Shown piece by piece: positions 15,851 through 24,596 of a stretch of DNA of 64,000 nucleotides (the first letter of the stretch is position 1; each line of letters begins with the position of its first letter). This stretch comes from Flavobacterium flabelliforme. Lineage in GTDB: Bacteria > Bacteroidota > Bacteroidia > Flavobacteriales > Flavobacteriaceae. The notes beneath the pieces were generated by a model that worked only from the letters and a program-made list of their open reading frames with translations, did no database searches and had not been told where the DNA came from. The position numbers and the translations under genes were made by a program. Location: NCBI RefSeq assembly GCF_017948675.1, contig NZ_JAGFBU010000001.1, positions 1,302,001-1,366,000 of the forward strand. The letters are read 5' to 3'.

Positions 15851-16651
15851 TTATAAGTAATAGATGTAACCAACATTCAGCCACACTAACCAATCATTGG
15901 CTTTGTTTTCTTTATAAATTTCTGGATTAGGATTTAAACCATCAACCCAGTTAGAAAAGAAATACTGAAAGCGGAGATCTAGTAATAAATCGGAGGAATC
16001 ATCTAGTTTATAACGGGTTCCTAAACTACTAACCACGGAGAAAACAGTTTTGCTTTCATTAGAATATCCATGAGCACGACCATCAGAAGGAGTTAAATAC
16101 TTAGGAAAGGTAGTTGCTGAATTACCCAAAGCGCCCAATGACGAGGTGGCTTTAGCATTGTAATAACTAAACTGACCTCCTAGACTTGCATAAGGTGCAA
16201 AACTACCAATTGTTGCAGTAAAATCGCGAATGCTTAAAGGGAAAAGCTCTAGTTGTGTTCCTATATTCATGATGCTTGAACTACCTTCCATCGCTCTTAG
16301 TTGCTTTGCTCCAAGAGAAGTTTTGTCAGGAGAAACATATTCGCCGTAATGTTTTAAGTTGGTTTTATTAAATGATAATTCCGATCTTAATTTAAAATGC
16401 TGATTAAAATACGTTTTAGGAGTGTAATTATATTCAGAATTATACGTAAAATTTAAATAATGAATAATTCCAACACCAAAACCTGTGTTGCCAGAATTAG
16501 TAGACAAGTCATGTCTTTCCCCATAATCAGATTGAAAAGCGACCGGTCCCACAACAACTCCTATTTCGTGAGAGTGACCGTCGAACTGAGCATTTGAATT
16601 ATTAGAAAATCCAATAAAAATAAATAATATGAGTATTAATTGTTTGATCAT
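15851..16651 (-). CDS. Exported outer-membrane beta-barrel-like protein
   Basis: 266 residues. It has a signal peptide (MIKQLILILFIFIGFSNNSNAQ), then HEIGVVVGPVAFQSDYGER and alternating aromatic strands, ending in NDWLVWLNVGYIYYL with a terminal hydrophobic residue, as in outer-membrane barrels. It resembles a flavobacterial family I remember as THC0290_0291; that recall is unverified. It is divergent from the first glutamate dehydrogenase gene, with a 277-bp spacer, and shares a terminator with the metB-like gene. No function is known to me. Confidence 0.7.
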   Translation of the reverse strand: MIKQLILILFIFIGFSNNSNAQFDGHSHEIGVVVGPVAFQSDYGERHDLSTNSGNTGFGVGIIHYLNFTYNSEYNYTPKTYFNQHFKLRSELSFNKTNLKHYGEYVSPDKTSLGAKQLRAMEGSSSIMNIGTQLELFPLSIRDFTATIGSFAPYASLGGQFSYYNAKATSSLGALGNSATTFPKYLTPSDGRAHGYSNESKTVFSVVSSLGTRYKLDDSSDLLLDLRFQYFFSNWVDGLNPNPEIYKENKANDWLVWLNVGYIYYL

Positions 16652-16677
16652 TAGACTGTAAAATTTTCAAATCCTTA

Positions 16678-16685
16678 CAAATATA
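16678..16685 (-). promoter_or_regulatory. -10 element of the barrel-like gene
   Basis: TATATTTG on the minus strand, 26 bp before the ATG at 16651. Confidence 0.55.
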
Positions 16686-16876
16686 TAAAAACCGCAGTCA
16701 TAATGCAGAATTATTAAAAAATAATAGGTGTAAGCTTGATTCTTTCGAGAGTATAAAAAATGCTGTTATGCACGTTTGAAAGTGTTTCTCAAATGGAGAA
16801 CTTATTATGAAATCCTCATATAAAGATTATTCTATTGATATATTAAAAAAAATAAGTATGAATATTTTATAAAATG

Positions 16877-16884
16877 TATATTTG
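16877..16884 (+). promoter_or_regulatory. -10 element of the first glutamate dehydrogenase
   Basis: TATATTTG, 44 bp before the ATG at 16929. No clear TTG at -33. Confidence 0.55.
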
Positions 16885-16928
16885 TGATTAATTACGAAAT
16901 CGTTTTTACAATTTAAATATATTAGTCT

Positions 16929-18272
16929 ATGTCACTAAAAATTAATGATTTTATGGCTCAAGTTGAAGCTAAAAATCCTAATGAACCAGAATTCATCCAA
17001 GCGGTAAGAGAGTTTGCAGAAACCGTTATTCCATTTATTGCAACTAAGCAAAAATATGATGGTAAAAATCTTCTATTAAGAATGTCAGAACCGGAACGAT
17101 CTATTATTTTCCGTGTTCCTTGGGTAGATGATATGGGAGAAATTCAGGTAAATAGAGGTTTTAGAATTCAAATGAACTCTGCCATTGGACCTTACAAAGG
17201 GGGAATTCGTTTTCACCATACTGTAAATTTATCAGTACTTAAATTTTTAGCTTTTGAGCAAGTGTTTAAAAACAGCTTAACTACTTTACCAATGGGTGGA
17301 GGAAAAGGAGGTTCTGATTTTGATCCACAAGGAAAATCGGATGCTGAAGTAATGCGTTTTTGCCAATCATTTATGACTGAATTATGCAGACACATAGGTC
17401 CACAATTAGATGTTCCTGCAGGAGATATTGGTGTTGGTGCTAGAGAAATTGGTTATTTATTTGGTCAATACAAAAGAATTAGAAATGAGTTTACTGGAGT
17501 TTTAACTGGTAAAGGTTTAGCTTACGGAGGTTCTTTAATTCGTCCAGAAGCAACAGGTTACGGAGTTGTTTATTTTACTGAACAAATGTTGCAAACTATT
17601 GGTCATACAATCAAAGGCAAAAGAGTAGCTATTTCTGGTTTTGGTAACGTAGCTTGGGGAGTTGCTTTAAAAGTAAACGATCTTGGTGGAAAATTAGTTA
17701 CAATTTCTGGGCCAGACGGTTACATTTATGATGAAGAAGGAATCTCAGGAGACAAAATAGACTTTATGCTTGAAATGAGAGCAAGAGGAGATAATAGAGT
17801 AGAATCGTATTTAGAGAAATTTCCAAATGCAACTTTCCATAAAGGAAGAAGTGTATGGGAAGTAAAAGTAGATGTTGCTATTCCTTGTGCTACTCAAAAC
17901 GAATTGCACGAAGAAGATGCTAAAAAATTGATCGCTAATGGAGTTATTTGTGTTACTGAGGCTGCAAATATGCCAAGTACATTAGGCGCTATTAAAGAAT
18001 TTTTAGCTGCCAAAGTTTTATTTGCTCCTGGAAAAGCTGCAAATGCAGGTGGTGTAGCAGCTTCTGGATTAGAGATGACTCAAAACTCTATTCGTCTAAA
18101 CTGGACAAGTGAAGAAGTAGACTCAAGATTAAAAGAAATTATGACGGGTATTCACAACCAGTGTAAAAAATACGGTACCGATGAAGATGGTTATGTAAAC
18201 TATGTGAAAGGAGCTAATATTGCAGGCTTTGTAAAAGTGGCCGACGCAATGCTTGCACAAGGAGTGGTGTAA
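16929..18272 (+). CDS. gdhA: Glutamate dehydrogenase, predicted NAD-type
   Basis: 447 residues, hexameric family I. It interconverts glutamate and 2-oxoglutarate plus ammonia. The catalytic region reads PMGGGKGG (Lys126) and DVPAGDIGVG (Asp166). The dinucleotide loop is GFGNVAWG with Phe238, and the next coenzyme-pocket position is Pro262 (SGPDGYIYD). Both residues and their surroundings match the NAD-specific clostridial enzyme as I remember it. A co-linear paralogue without gaps lies 395 bp downstream. Has its own -10 and terminator, so it is a separate transcription unit. Confidence 0.95.
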   Translation: MSLKINDFMAQVEAKNPNEPEFIQAVREFAETVIPFIATKQKYDGKNLLLRMSEPERSIIFRVPWVDDMGEIQVNRGFRIQMNSAIGPYKGGIRFHHTVNLSVLKFLAFEQVFKNSLTTLPMGGGKGGSDFDPQGKSDAEVMRFCQSFMTELCRHIGPQLDVPAGDIGVGAREIGYLFGQYKRIRNEFTGVLTGKGLAYGGSLIRPEATGYGVVYFTEQMLQTIGHTIKGKRVAISGFGNVAWGVALKVNDLGGKLVTISGPDGYIYDEEGISGDKIDFMLEMRARGDNRVESYLEKFPNATFHKGRSVWEVKVDVAIPCATQNELHEEDAKKLIANGVICVTEAANMPSTLGAIKEFLAAKVLFAPGKAANAGGVAASGLEMTQNSIRLNWTSEEVDSRLKEIMTGIHNQCKKYGTDEDGYVNYVKGANIAGFVKVADAMLAQGVV

Positions 18273-18291
18273 TATCAATTTTAAATAGCTT

Positions 18292-18332
18292 AAAAAAGCC
18301 TCTTGTCATTATCTTGACAGGAGGTTTTTTTT
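18292..18332 (+). terminator. Terminator of the first glutamate dehydrogenase
   Basis: AAAAAGCCTCTTGTCA pairs with TGACAGGAGGTTTTTT through two G-U pairs and is followed by a long T run. Confidence 0.85.
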
Positions 18333-18614
18333 TGAATTTTATTCCTGTTTTACTTTTACAAAAAAGAATATTTTTTTTTTATAAAAAACAAAGCACAACC
18401 AATTAATAGACCAAAATTGACTGTTATGGAGTGATTCTAAGCTTAATTTAATCGAATTTTTTATTTTTAAAGGATTGCATTTTTTATTTTATTACGAATT
18501 TCATAATAATCAGCAATCGATTTTGCTTTAAAATAAATAGTATTGGTCTTAATTATGGAATGGGGAATTCTTTTGCTATATCTAAATAATGGTATCGATA
18601 TTTGTATTCAGGGC

Positions 18615-18622
18615 TATCTTTG
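18615..18622 (+). promoter_or_regulatory. -10 element of the second glutamate dehydrogenase
   Basis: TATCTTTG, 45 bp before the ATG at 18668. The distance to the start codon is almost the same as in the first gene. Confidence 0.5.
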
Positions 18623-18667
18623 TAAATCTCATAAACTAGTGCTAACAATGCTTATAATTTAAATGCC

Positions 18668-20011
18668 ATGTCACAAAGTATCTCCGTTTTTATTGAAGAA
18701 GTTGCTAAAAATAATCCAAATGAACTCGAATTTATGCAAGCGGTTCTGGAAGTTGCTGAAGCTGTAATTCCTTTTATTGAAAAGAATAAGAAATACCAAA
18801 ATAAAATGCTTTTGGAGCGGATGGTTGAGGCAGAAAGAATTGTAATTTTTCGGGTGCCTTGGATTGATGATAATGGACGAACACAAGTAAATAGAGGTTA
18901 TCGCGTTCAGATGAATTCTGCAATTGGACCTTACAAAGGAGGCATTCGTTTTCATCCTTCTGTAAATTTGAGTATTCTAAAATTTTTAGCCTTCGAGCAA
19001 ACCTTTAAAAATAGTTTAACGACTTTGCCTATGGGCGGAGGAAAAGGTGGAGCTAATTTTGATCCTAAAGGGAAATCAGATATCGAAGTGATGCGTTTTT
19101 GTCAAAGCTTTATGAATGAGCTATGCCGACATATTGGTCCAGATACAGATGTTCCTGCGGGAGATATTGGTGTAGGAGCAAGAGAAGTAGGATATATGTT
19201 TGGACAGTATAAAAAAATAAAAAATGAATTTACTGGAGTTCTAACCGGAAAAGGAATGTCTTTTGGCGGTTCTCTAATTAGACCACAAGCCACAGGCTAC
19301 GGAACTGTATATTTTGCACAAAGTATGCTAGCTACAAAAGGGCATAATTTTAAAGATAAAATTGTCGTTATTTCAGGATCAGGAAACGTAGCGCAATATG
19401 CTACAGAAAAAGTAAACGAATTAGGAGGTAAAGTCGTAGCGCTTTCCGATTCATTGGGTTATGTTTATGATCAAGACGGTTTTGACGCGGAGAAATTAGC
19501 TTACGTTATGGAATTAAAAAATGAACTCAAAGGAACTCTTAAAGATTATGTTACTAAGTTTCCAAAAGCAGAGTATATATTAGGAGCTCGTCCTTGGGAT
19601 GTAAAATGCGATATTGCATTACCGTGTGCAACCCAAAATGAGCTAGACGATACAGACGCAAGAATTTTAGTAGCCAATGGATGCATCTGTGTTGCCGAAG
19701 GCGCTAATATGCCTTCTACAGCAGCGGCTATGTCAGTTTTTCAGCAAGCCAAGATACTTTATGCACCTGGAAAAGCATCTAATGCAGGTGGTGTGGCGAC
19801 CTCAGGTCTAGAGATGTCTCAGAATTCATTACGACTAAAGTGGTCTTTTGAAAAAGTAGAGGAAAGACTAAGAGAAATTATGACGGATATTCATCAGTCT
19901 TGTGTTAAATATGGTACAGACGAAAATGGCCATGTAGATTATGTTAAAGGAGCAAATATTGCAGGATTTGTAAAAGTAGCAGACGCGATGTTAGCACAGG
20001 GAGTAGTTTAA
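18668..20011 (+). CDS. gdhA: Glutamate dehydrogenase, predicted NADP-type
   Basis: 447 residues, aligned without gaps to the gene before it. Catalytic Lys126 (PMGGGKGG) and Asp166 (PAGDIGVG) are conserved. The coenzyme loop is GSGNVAQYATEKVNELGG with Ser238, and position 262 is Ser (LSDSLGYVYD); this resembles the E. coli NADP enzyme (GSGNVAQYA...SDSSG). The prediction is therefore an NADPH-dependent, ammonia-assimilating enzyme next to a catabolic NAD-type one. Separate promoter and terminator allow independent regulation. Confidence 0.95.
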   Translation: MSQSISVFIEEVAKNNPNELEFMQAVLEVAEAVIPFIEKNKKYQNKMLLERMVEAERIVIFRVPWIDDNGRTQVNRGYRVQMNSAIGPYKGGIRFHPSVNLSILKFLAFEQTFKNSLTTLPMGGGKGGANFDPKGKSDIEVMRFCQSFMNELCRHIGPDTDVPAGDIGVGAREVGYMFGQYKKIKNEFTGVLTGKGMSFGGSLIRPQATGYGTVYFAQSMLATKGHNFKDKIVVISGSGNVAQYATEKVNELGGKVVALSDSLGYVYDQDGFDAEKLAYVMELKNELKGTLKDYVTKFPKAEYILGARPWDVKCDIALPCATQNELDDTDARILVANGCICVAEGANMPSTAAAMSVFQQAKILYAPGKASNAGGVATSGLEMSQNSLRLKWSFEKVEERLREIMTDIHQSCVKYGTDENGHVDYVKGANIAGFVKVADAMLAQGVV

Positions 20012-20028
20012 AATCAATGTTTTTAGAG

Positions 20029-20074
20029 AAAAAAAGCCTTCGATTAATGAGCATTAAATCGAAGGCTTTTTTTT
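20029..20074 (+). terminator. Terminator of the second glutamate dehydrogenase
   Basis: AAAAAAGCCTTCGATT and AATCGAAGGCTTTTTT form a 16-bp stem followed by T residues. Confidence 0.88.
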
Positions 20075-20107
20075 GCGCTAACAAAATGCTAAGACTTCTG
20101 TTTGTTC

Positions 20108-20115
20108 TATATTTG
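20108..20115 (+). promoter_or_regulatory. -10 element of porZ-recO
   Basis: TATATTTG, 22 bp before ATG 20138. It lies inside the longest ORF and so rules out the start at 20102. Confidence 0.6.
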
Positions 20116-20137
20116 TAAACCAATATTTATGCAAATA

Positions 20138-22426
20138 ATGAAAAATAATAGTTTCTATTTTTTGATGCTGCTTTTAATGCAAATCTCTTTTGCCCAAAAT
20201 AAACCAGTCTGGCAGGGTTATTTTTCTTATAATGAAATAAAAGGAATTTCAGAATCTGCAACAACAGTTTTTGCTGCTTCAGAAAATGCATTGTTTTCAA
20301 AAAATAGTACGACCAATTTGATTAAAACAACCAATACTATTGATGGACTTTCAGGACAAACTATTTCGGCACTTTACCATAGTGTAAAATACAATAAAAC
20401 GATAGTCGGTTATAAAGATGGATTACTAATACTCGTTAATGAAAACGATGGAACAGTGAAGAAATTCGTAGATATTATAACCAAGCAACTTCCGTCAGAA
20501 ATAAAAAAAATAAATCACTTTTTAGAATATGAAGGTTTCCTCTACATTTCATGTGATTTTGGAATCGTACAATTTAATTTGAACACACAGCAATTTGGGG
20601 ACACTTATTTTATGGGTGCTAATGGCCTAGAAACAAAGGTAAACCAAACAGCGATCTATAATGGTTTTATTTATGCAGCGACAGATAATGGCATAAGAAG
20701 TGCTGCTATCGAAAATCAAAATTTAATTGATTTTAATCAATGGACAACTATAAATACCGGAATATGGATAAAAGTAATTGCTTTTGGTTCCGATTTATAT
20801 GCGATTAATAACCTTGGAAATATTCATAAATTTAATTTAGTTTCAAATAATTTCATAGCTATTACTCAGCTCCCACAACCCGCATTAGATACTAGATTTA
20901 CCTCAGGTTATTTTATAGTAACCACGTTAAACAATGTTTATGTTTATAATAATGAGATGGTTTTGATTCGTCAAATAAAGAGCAATCAAGTTTTGCAAAG
21001 TACTCTAACTTTTACTTGCGCAACCATCATAGGCGATACTGTTTTTATAGGAACGAAAGAAGAAGGAATGTTGACAACCCCACTTTCGACAGTAGCAGCC
21101 TTCGAAAACAGCACGCCTTCTGGACCTTCTAGAAATAATATTTTTTCACTTCAAGCAACATCAAAATCCCTTTGGACAGTATATGGAGATTATTCGGTTG
21201 ATTATAATCCCTATCCATTAGACAGTTATGGTTTGAGTAAGTTTTCTGAGAAAGGTTGGCTTAACATACCTTATCAAAAAGTTTTTAATGCAAAATCAAT
21301 AAGCAGTGTCACCATAAATCCAAACAATGAAAATCAAGTTTATGCGAGTTCCTTTTTTTCTGGATTATTGAAAATTGAAAACGATGAACCTACAATTTTA
21401 TATAATCAAACCAATAGTGGTTTAGAATCCTTAACCTTTGCAGGAGCCAATTACATTGATATTCGTGTTAATGGAACCGCATTTGACAAATCAGGGAATT
21501 TATGGGTGACCACAAGCCGAATTACAAATGGATTAAAGGTTTTAAAAACCAACGGACAATGGCAAAGTTATGCTATGGATGGTATTTTGGATTCAGCTAT
21601 TGATAATAATTTTGGTGCGATTGTCATAGATAAAAATGGAACAAAATGGCTAGCAACCAGCCTAGATGGAGTAGTTGCTTTTAATGAAAGTAATAACAAA
21701 TTTAAAAAAATAACAATGGGATCGGACACGGGCAACTTACCCGCTGTAAATGTCCGAACCATAGCTGTAGATAATAAAAACCAACTTTGGATAGGTACAA
21801 TGAAGGGATTGCGAGTTTTGCCTAATGTAGGAAGCTTTCAGACAGAGGGGCAAATGACTGCTAAACCGATAATTATTCTAGAGGACGGCCTTGCCCAAGA
21901 ATTGCTCTACGAGCAGTTTATCACTAGTATTGCTGTAGATGGCGCTAATAATAAATGGATTGGCACTGCAGATTCTGGTGTATTTCTAGTTTCGCCAAAT
22001 GGTCAAGAAACTAAGTATCATTTTACAATAAATAATTCTCCGTTGCCTAGCAATACTATAAATGCCATAACAATAAATAGTGTTACCGGTGAGGTTTTTA
22101 TAGCCACTGCCAAAGGGTTAATTTCTTTTAAAGGGACAGCTACTGCTGCAAATGATGATTTAAGTAATTCCTATGTATATCCTAATCCTGTAAGACCAGA
22201 ATATACAGGAACCGTTAAAATAGCTGGTTTGTTGGACAAAGCAAATGTAAAAATTACTGATATTGGCGGAAATCTAGTCTATGAAACTACTGCTCAAGGT
22301 GGAACAATAGAATGGGATACAACGGCTTTTGGTAAATATAAAGTCGCCACGGGAGTATATATGATTTTTATTTCAGCACAGGATGGAGCCGAGACAAAAG
22401 TCAAAAAAGTAATGATTATTAGATAG
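20138..22426 (+). CDS. porZ: PorZ-like type IX secretion protein (beta-propellers, type A sorting domain)
   Basis: 762 residues. Signal peptide (MKNNSFYFLMLLLMQISFAQ), then two blocks of beta-propeller repeats (for example GKDGLLILVNENDG-like, KWLATSLDGVVAFNES and QLWIGTMKGLRVLP), and a C-terminal sorting domain beginning SYVYPNPVRPEYTGTVKIAG and ending GVYMIFISAQDG...KKVMIIR. This is the PorZ architecture; PorZ acts at the cell surface in attaching A-LPS to type IX cargo in Porphyromonas. recO follows 49 bp downstream, a pairing I recall in flavobacteria. ATG 20129 (MQIMKNN) is an alternative start. Confidence 0.78.
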   Translation: MKNNSFYFLMLLLMQISFAQNKPVWQGYFSYNEIKGISESATTVFAASENALFSKNSTTNLIKTTNTIDGLSGQTISALYHSVKYNKTIVGYKDGLLILVNENDGTVKKFVDIITKQLPSEIKKINHFLEYEGFLYISCDFGIVQFNLNTQQFGDTYFMGANGLETKVNQTAIYNGFIYAATDNGIRSAAIENQNLIDFNQWTTINTGIWIKVIAFGSDLYAINNLGNIHKFNLVSNNFIAITQLPQPALDTRFTSGYFIVTTLNNVYVYNNEMVLIRQIKSNQVLQSTLTFTCATIIGDTVFIGTKEEGMLTTPLSTVAAFENSTPSGPSRNNIFSLQATSKSLWTVYGDYSVDYNPYPLDSYGLSKFSEKGWLNIPYQKVFNAKSISSVTINPNNENQVYASSFFSGLLKIENDEPTILYNQTNSGLESLTFAGANYIDIRVNGTAFDKSGNLWVTTSRITNGLKVLKTNGQWQSYAMDGILDSAIDNNFGAIVIDKNGTKWLATSLDGVVAFNESNNKFKKITMGSDTGNLPAVNVRTIAVDNKNQLWIGTMKGLRVLPNVGSFQTEGQMTAKPIIILEDGLAQELLYEQFITSIAVDGANNKWIGTADSGVFLVSPNGQETKYHFTINNSPLPSNTINAITINSVTGEVFIATAKGLISFKGTATAANDDLSNSYVYPNPVRPEYTGTVKIAGLLDKANVKITDIGGNLVYETTAQGGTIEWDTTAFGKYKVATGVYMIFISAQDGAETKVKKVMIIR

Positions 22427-22475
22427 CTCTTATAAATGATTGTCTATATTATTTTCCCTATTTAAATTTCAAAAA

Positions 22476-23189
22476 ATGCACATTAAAACTAAAGCAATTG
22501 TTCTTTCATCATTAAAGTTTCAGGAGAAAAGCTTGATTGTGAAATGCTTTACGCTTTCGCATGGATTAAAGTCCTATTTTGTTCGTGATGCATTCTCATC
22601 GCGCAAATCAAATCAAAAAATTGCTTATTTTCAGCCGTTGACAATTTTAGAAATTGAAGCCGTTCATAAAAACAAAGGAACTCTAGAAAATTTTAAAGAG
22701 ATTAAAATTGCTTCTCCTTTTCATTCCATCCATTCTGATATTTATAAAAGTACCATTGTAATGTTTATTTCCGAAATATTGCATCATTCCATTCATGAGG
22801 AAGAGGAAAACGAACACTTATTTACTTTTTTAGAAACGGCATTAGAATGGTTAGACAATCATGACGAAATTGCCAATTTTCATCTGATTTTAATGCTGGA
22901 AACTACAAAATATTTGGGTTTTTATCCTGAAATTTCTGATATTGAGATGCCTTTTTTTGAAATGACCGAAGGAATTTTCACTCCTTTTCATGCCGTCAAT
23001 TCGTTGACAGAGCACGAAACAAATCTTTTTAAAAAATTAATTGATTTAAAGTTCGATAACAATCAAAAAACGTTTCATGTTATTGAAAGGCAAATCATTT
23101 TACGCATATTAATTGATTATTATAGCTTTCACCTCAGTGGTTTTAAAAAACCAAAATCACTCGATGTGTTAAAGGAAATTTTTTCTTGA
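22476..23189 (+). CDS. recO: DNA repair protein RecO
   Basis: 237 residues. RecO acts with RecR to load RecA on gapped DNA. The N-terminal OB fold starts KTKAIVLSSLKFQEKSLIV, and a helical C-terminal domain follows (FLETALEWLDNH, IERQIILRILIDYYSFHLSGF). No zinc-finger cysteines are seen, as in other Bacteroidota RecO proteins. The ORF can extend to TTG 22440, but ATG 22476 gives the family N-terminus. Likely co-transcribed with porZ. It ends 3 bp from the convergent stop of the WG-repeat gene. Confidence 0.9.
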   Translation: MHIKTKAIVLSSLKFQEKSLIVKCFTLSHGLKSYFVRDAFSSRKSNQKIAYFQPLTILEIEAVHKNKGTLENFKEIKIASPFHSIHSDIYKSTIVMFISEILHHSIHEEEENEHLFTFLETALEWLDNHDEIANFHLILMLETTKYLGFYPEISDIEMPFFEMTEGIFTPFHAVNSLTEHETNLFKKLIDLKFDNNQKTFHVIERQIILRILIDYYSFHLSGFKKPKSLDVLKEIFS

Positions 23190-23192
23190 CAA

Positions 23193-24359
23193 TCAATTAG
23201 AGAACTGCTCATCGAAATTTATTTTTCTTTTAGAACTTAAAATGGGTTTATATTCATGCGTTTGATTTTTAAATAAAACCTCTTTCAATTGATAAAGTTC
23301 TGTTTCATATTCAAATCCTTCTTTATCTACTAAATAAATATTGCCCTTTCTTTTGGCAACTACATAATCGCTAGTTCCAAACCAATCAACTTCAGAATAA
23401 ATGGCGGGAATAATGACTTTCTCATTAGTACCAAAACCGTATTTATCGCCAAGTTTTAGTCTGAATTCAGGATAATAAAGTCTGTCTATTTCGTTATAAA
23501 GAGTGGGAACTATTTCTTTGCCAAGTAGGTCTATTATCCCTTTTTTATTATTTTTTTCTACAAGATAAATGGGTTGTTTGTTATAAAGATAATCTGCTGT
23601 AATGACATCAAACTCTAGTGGGATAATTTCAGTTCCGTCTGGATCTATAATTCCCCATTTACCATTGCGTTTTACTTTTGCGGTATTATTATTAAAGGCA
23701 TAGACAAAATCATATTTGGGAGCAATAACCAATTCTTTTTTGCTGTTGCTAAAACCCCATTTCCCATTGATGAACGTAGGAAGTAAACCCACGTACTCAT
23801 CGGACTTGCTATAATGACAAGCTCTTTCGGAACTGCTACCGGCTCCAAAAACTAAAAAATTCCCGCTATTGTCGAAAAAATCCATAATTATTAATTCCCC
23901 ATTTTTGTCCTGGCCAATTCTTATTCTCCGTACGTTTATTGTGCTATAAATTAAAGGAAGGAAGGATTGCTGTTTGGAGAAATAAATTTCTAAAAATTTA
24001 CTTTTTCGCACTCCTTTTAGTATTAGTTCGCGCTCCAATGTACCCGATTTGCTGTCTGCTAAATAAGTTAATTTTACGGTGTCTGGTTCTTTAAAAGTTA
24101 GGTTAACAAAGTCTGCTTTTTCATCATTAATATTAAAATTTTGTAAAAGAGAACTAAGGTTTTTGTTGCTTTTTGTAACTTTTGATCTAGCAATGTAATT
24201 TCCGTTTAAGCTTTTTAAATCAGCTATTTTGACAAATTCAGATGTCTTATTGACGCGATAAGTGCCACACGAATGAAGGACAAAGAATGATGCACTTAAA
24301 ATTAAAATTCTAAATTTTTTTTCCAACACAGTGTTTCTTAAAGAATTAAAATTAATCAA
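23193..24359 (-). CDS. WG-repeat lipoprotein
   Basis: 388 residues. Hydrophobic segment FRILILSASFFVLHSC with a lipobox Cys31 (LHSC), then a unique N-terminal region of about 150 residues, then WG/KWG repeats from about residue 190: NGKWGFSNSKKELVIAPKYD, NGKWGIIDPDGTEIIPLEFD, KKGIIDLLGKEIVPTLYNE, DKYGFGTNEKVIIPAIYSE, KGNIYLVDKEGFEYETEL. WG repeats form beta-propeller-like modules of unknown binding partner. It is probably anchored in the outer membrane or periplasm. Single gene, no clear promoter consensus upstream. Confidence 0.78.
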   Translation of the reverse strand: MINFNSLRNTVLEKKFRILILSASFFVLHSCGTYRVNKTSEFVKIADLKSLNGNYIARSKVTKSNKNLSSLLQNFNINDEKADFVNLTFKEPDTVKLTYLADSKSGTLERELILKGVRKSKFLEIYFSKQQSFLPLIYSTINVRRIRIGQDKNGELIIMDFFDNSGNFLVFGAGSSSERACHYSKSDEYVGLLPTFINGKWGFSNSKKELVIAPKYDFVYAFNNNTAKVKRNGKWGIIDPDGTEIIPLEFDVITADYLYNKQPIYLVEKNNKKGIIDLLGKEIVPTLYNEIDRLYYPEFRLKLGDKYGFGTNEKVIIPAIYSEVDWFGTSDYVVAKRKGNIYLVDKEGFEYETELYQLKEVLFKNQTHEYKPILSSKRKINFDEQFSN

Positions 24360-24496
24360 AATTAAATGGACTTAAAGGACAAATTACTTTAAAAATAGCA
24401 AATAGAATACTATAATTTCTCATTTGGAAATTTATAAAACAATAATCAATGTTTTTTTTGCAAGAAATTTTTTCTTAACAAAATCTAAATTTTACA

Positions 24497-24504
24497 TATA
24501 TTTG
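24497..24504 (+). promoter_or_regulatory. -10 element of the PQQ-propeller gene
   Basis: TATATTTG, 92 bp before the ATG at 24597, leaving an approximately 85-nt A/T-rich leader. Confidence 0.5.
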
Positions 24505-24596
24505 GCCTTTTATAAAAGCAAATTTTTGTTTTTTATGGAATTTTTTAAAAGCAAAACAATAAGAATTCTTAATTATAAATAATTTAATAAATATTG

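Larger units (their letters stand above)
18273..18667. other. Spacer between the two glutamate dehydrogenase genes
   Basis: 395 bp holding the terminator of the first gene (18292-18332) and the -10 of the second (18615-18622). The middle (about 18340-18600) is AT-rich without an ORF, repeat or obvious duplicated leader, so the promoter regions of the two paralogues are unrelated. Confidence 0.6.

Noticed and set aside
18609..18622. Sequence CAGGGCTATCTTTG upstream of the second glutamate dehydrogenase resembles the 3' end of the dispersed repeat
   Set aside because: Only GGGCTA is shared, without the 5' end or the GGAT block; the rest is the -10 element.
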